A stretch of DNA of 64,000 nt from Methanosarcina mazei S-6 (GTDB lineage Archaea; Halobacteriota; Methanosarcinia; Methanosarcinales; Methanosarcinaceae): the NCBI RefSeq assembly GCF_000970205.1, contig NZ_CP009512.1:3348001-3412000 (forward strand). Direction: 5' to 3'. How positions within the stretch are numbered: position 1 is the stretch's first letter; each line of letters opens with the position of its first letter. Shown here piece by piece: positions 63,981-64,000 of the stretch. The notes below the pieces were generated by a model. That model was not told the origin of the DNA. It made no database searches and saw nothing but the letters and a program-made list of their open reading frames with translations. Both the position numbers and the translations under genes were made by a program.

Positions 63981-64000
63981 TTTGTACCAAACCTGTTTTC

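Overview
The window is a chromosomal segment of a Methanosarcina species (Methanosarcinales, Euryarchaeota). Grounds: a formylmethanofuran dehydrogenase operon (fwdDBAC), a two-domain Methanosarcina-type S-layer protein with a PGF-CTERM anchor, DUF1699, a helix-turn-helix-free NrpR, PKD and CARDB surface proteins, archaeal TATA boxes, and long AT-rich spacers with short tandem repeats. The tRNA-His guanylyltransferase carries an ordinary Trp codon where, as I recall, M. acetivorans has an in-frame amber codon. That argues against M. acetivorans itself and fits M. mazei or a close relative, but the species is not proven.

Layout. 1-3742: end of an ECF-type importer (double ATPase, EcfT) followed without a gap by a DrrA/DrrB-like export ABC pair. 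4298-6429: three co-directional genes for envelope proteins. 6514-7956: a 15-bp tandem repeat split by an intact IS1-family element (6580-7778, 8-bp target duplication). 8054-10529: PhoU/AbrB-like regulator and two hemerythrin-like proteins. 11095-17965: a 1591-aa PKD-repeat surface protein and a secreted alkylsulfatase-like metallo-beta-lactamase protein, each with a clear terminator. 18405-18514: intron-containing tRNA-Met. 19316-23558: fwdDBAC. 23862-26619: a lipoprotein and the S-layer gene. 27629-34559: unknown Cys-containing protein, Elp3, DUF1699, and a nuclease-RecJ pair. 34697-36416: NrpR-domain protein and cupin phosphoglucose isomerase. 36483-38201: intact IS1634-type element. 38372-44569: exonuclease-like protein, malate dehydrogenase, PRC-barrel protein, Thg1, TyrS and an unknown protein. 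45033-48313: CARDB surface protein, DUF5518 and SemiSWEET membrane proteins. 48474-51927: HIT, TusA, DsrE-like, NifS-like and IscU-like genes. 51999-53174: cation diffusion facilitator. 53175-54834: long spacer with two nested hairpins. 54835-63980: HPII-type catalase, methyltransferase, frameshifted aldo/keto reductase, flippase-like/glycosyltransferase pair, AhpD-like protein and a radical SAM protein.

The best candidate for an unusual system is 49075-51927: TusA, a DsrE-type protein, a NifS/IscS homologue that has lost its PLP lysine and catalytic histidine but kept its loop cysteine, and an IscU scaffold fused to a DUF59/MIP18 domain. Together they look like a sulfur or Fe-S assembly module in which the NifS-like protein is not a normal PLP desulfurase. 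Other points of note: an alkylsulfatase-like protein with Cys in place of the metal-binding Asp, likely ATT and CTG start codons, near-identical nucleotide blocks inside the S-layer gene, two structured hairpins with covarying stems, and a 5 x 42-bp array carrying TATA-like boxes.

All calls rest on reading the sequence and its translations; no database search was run.
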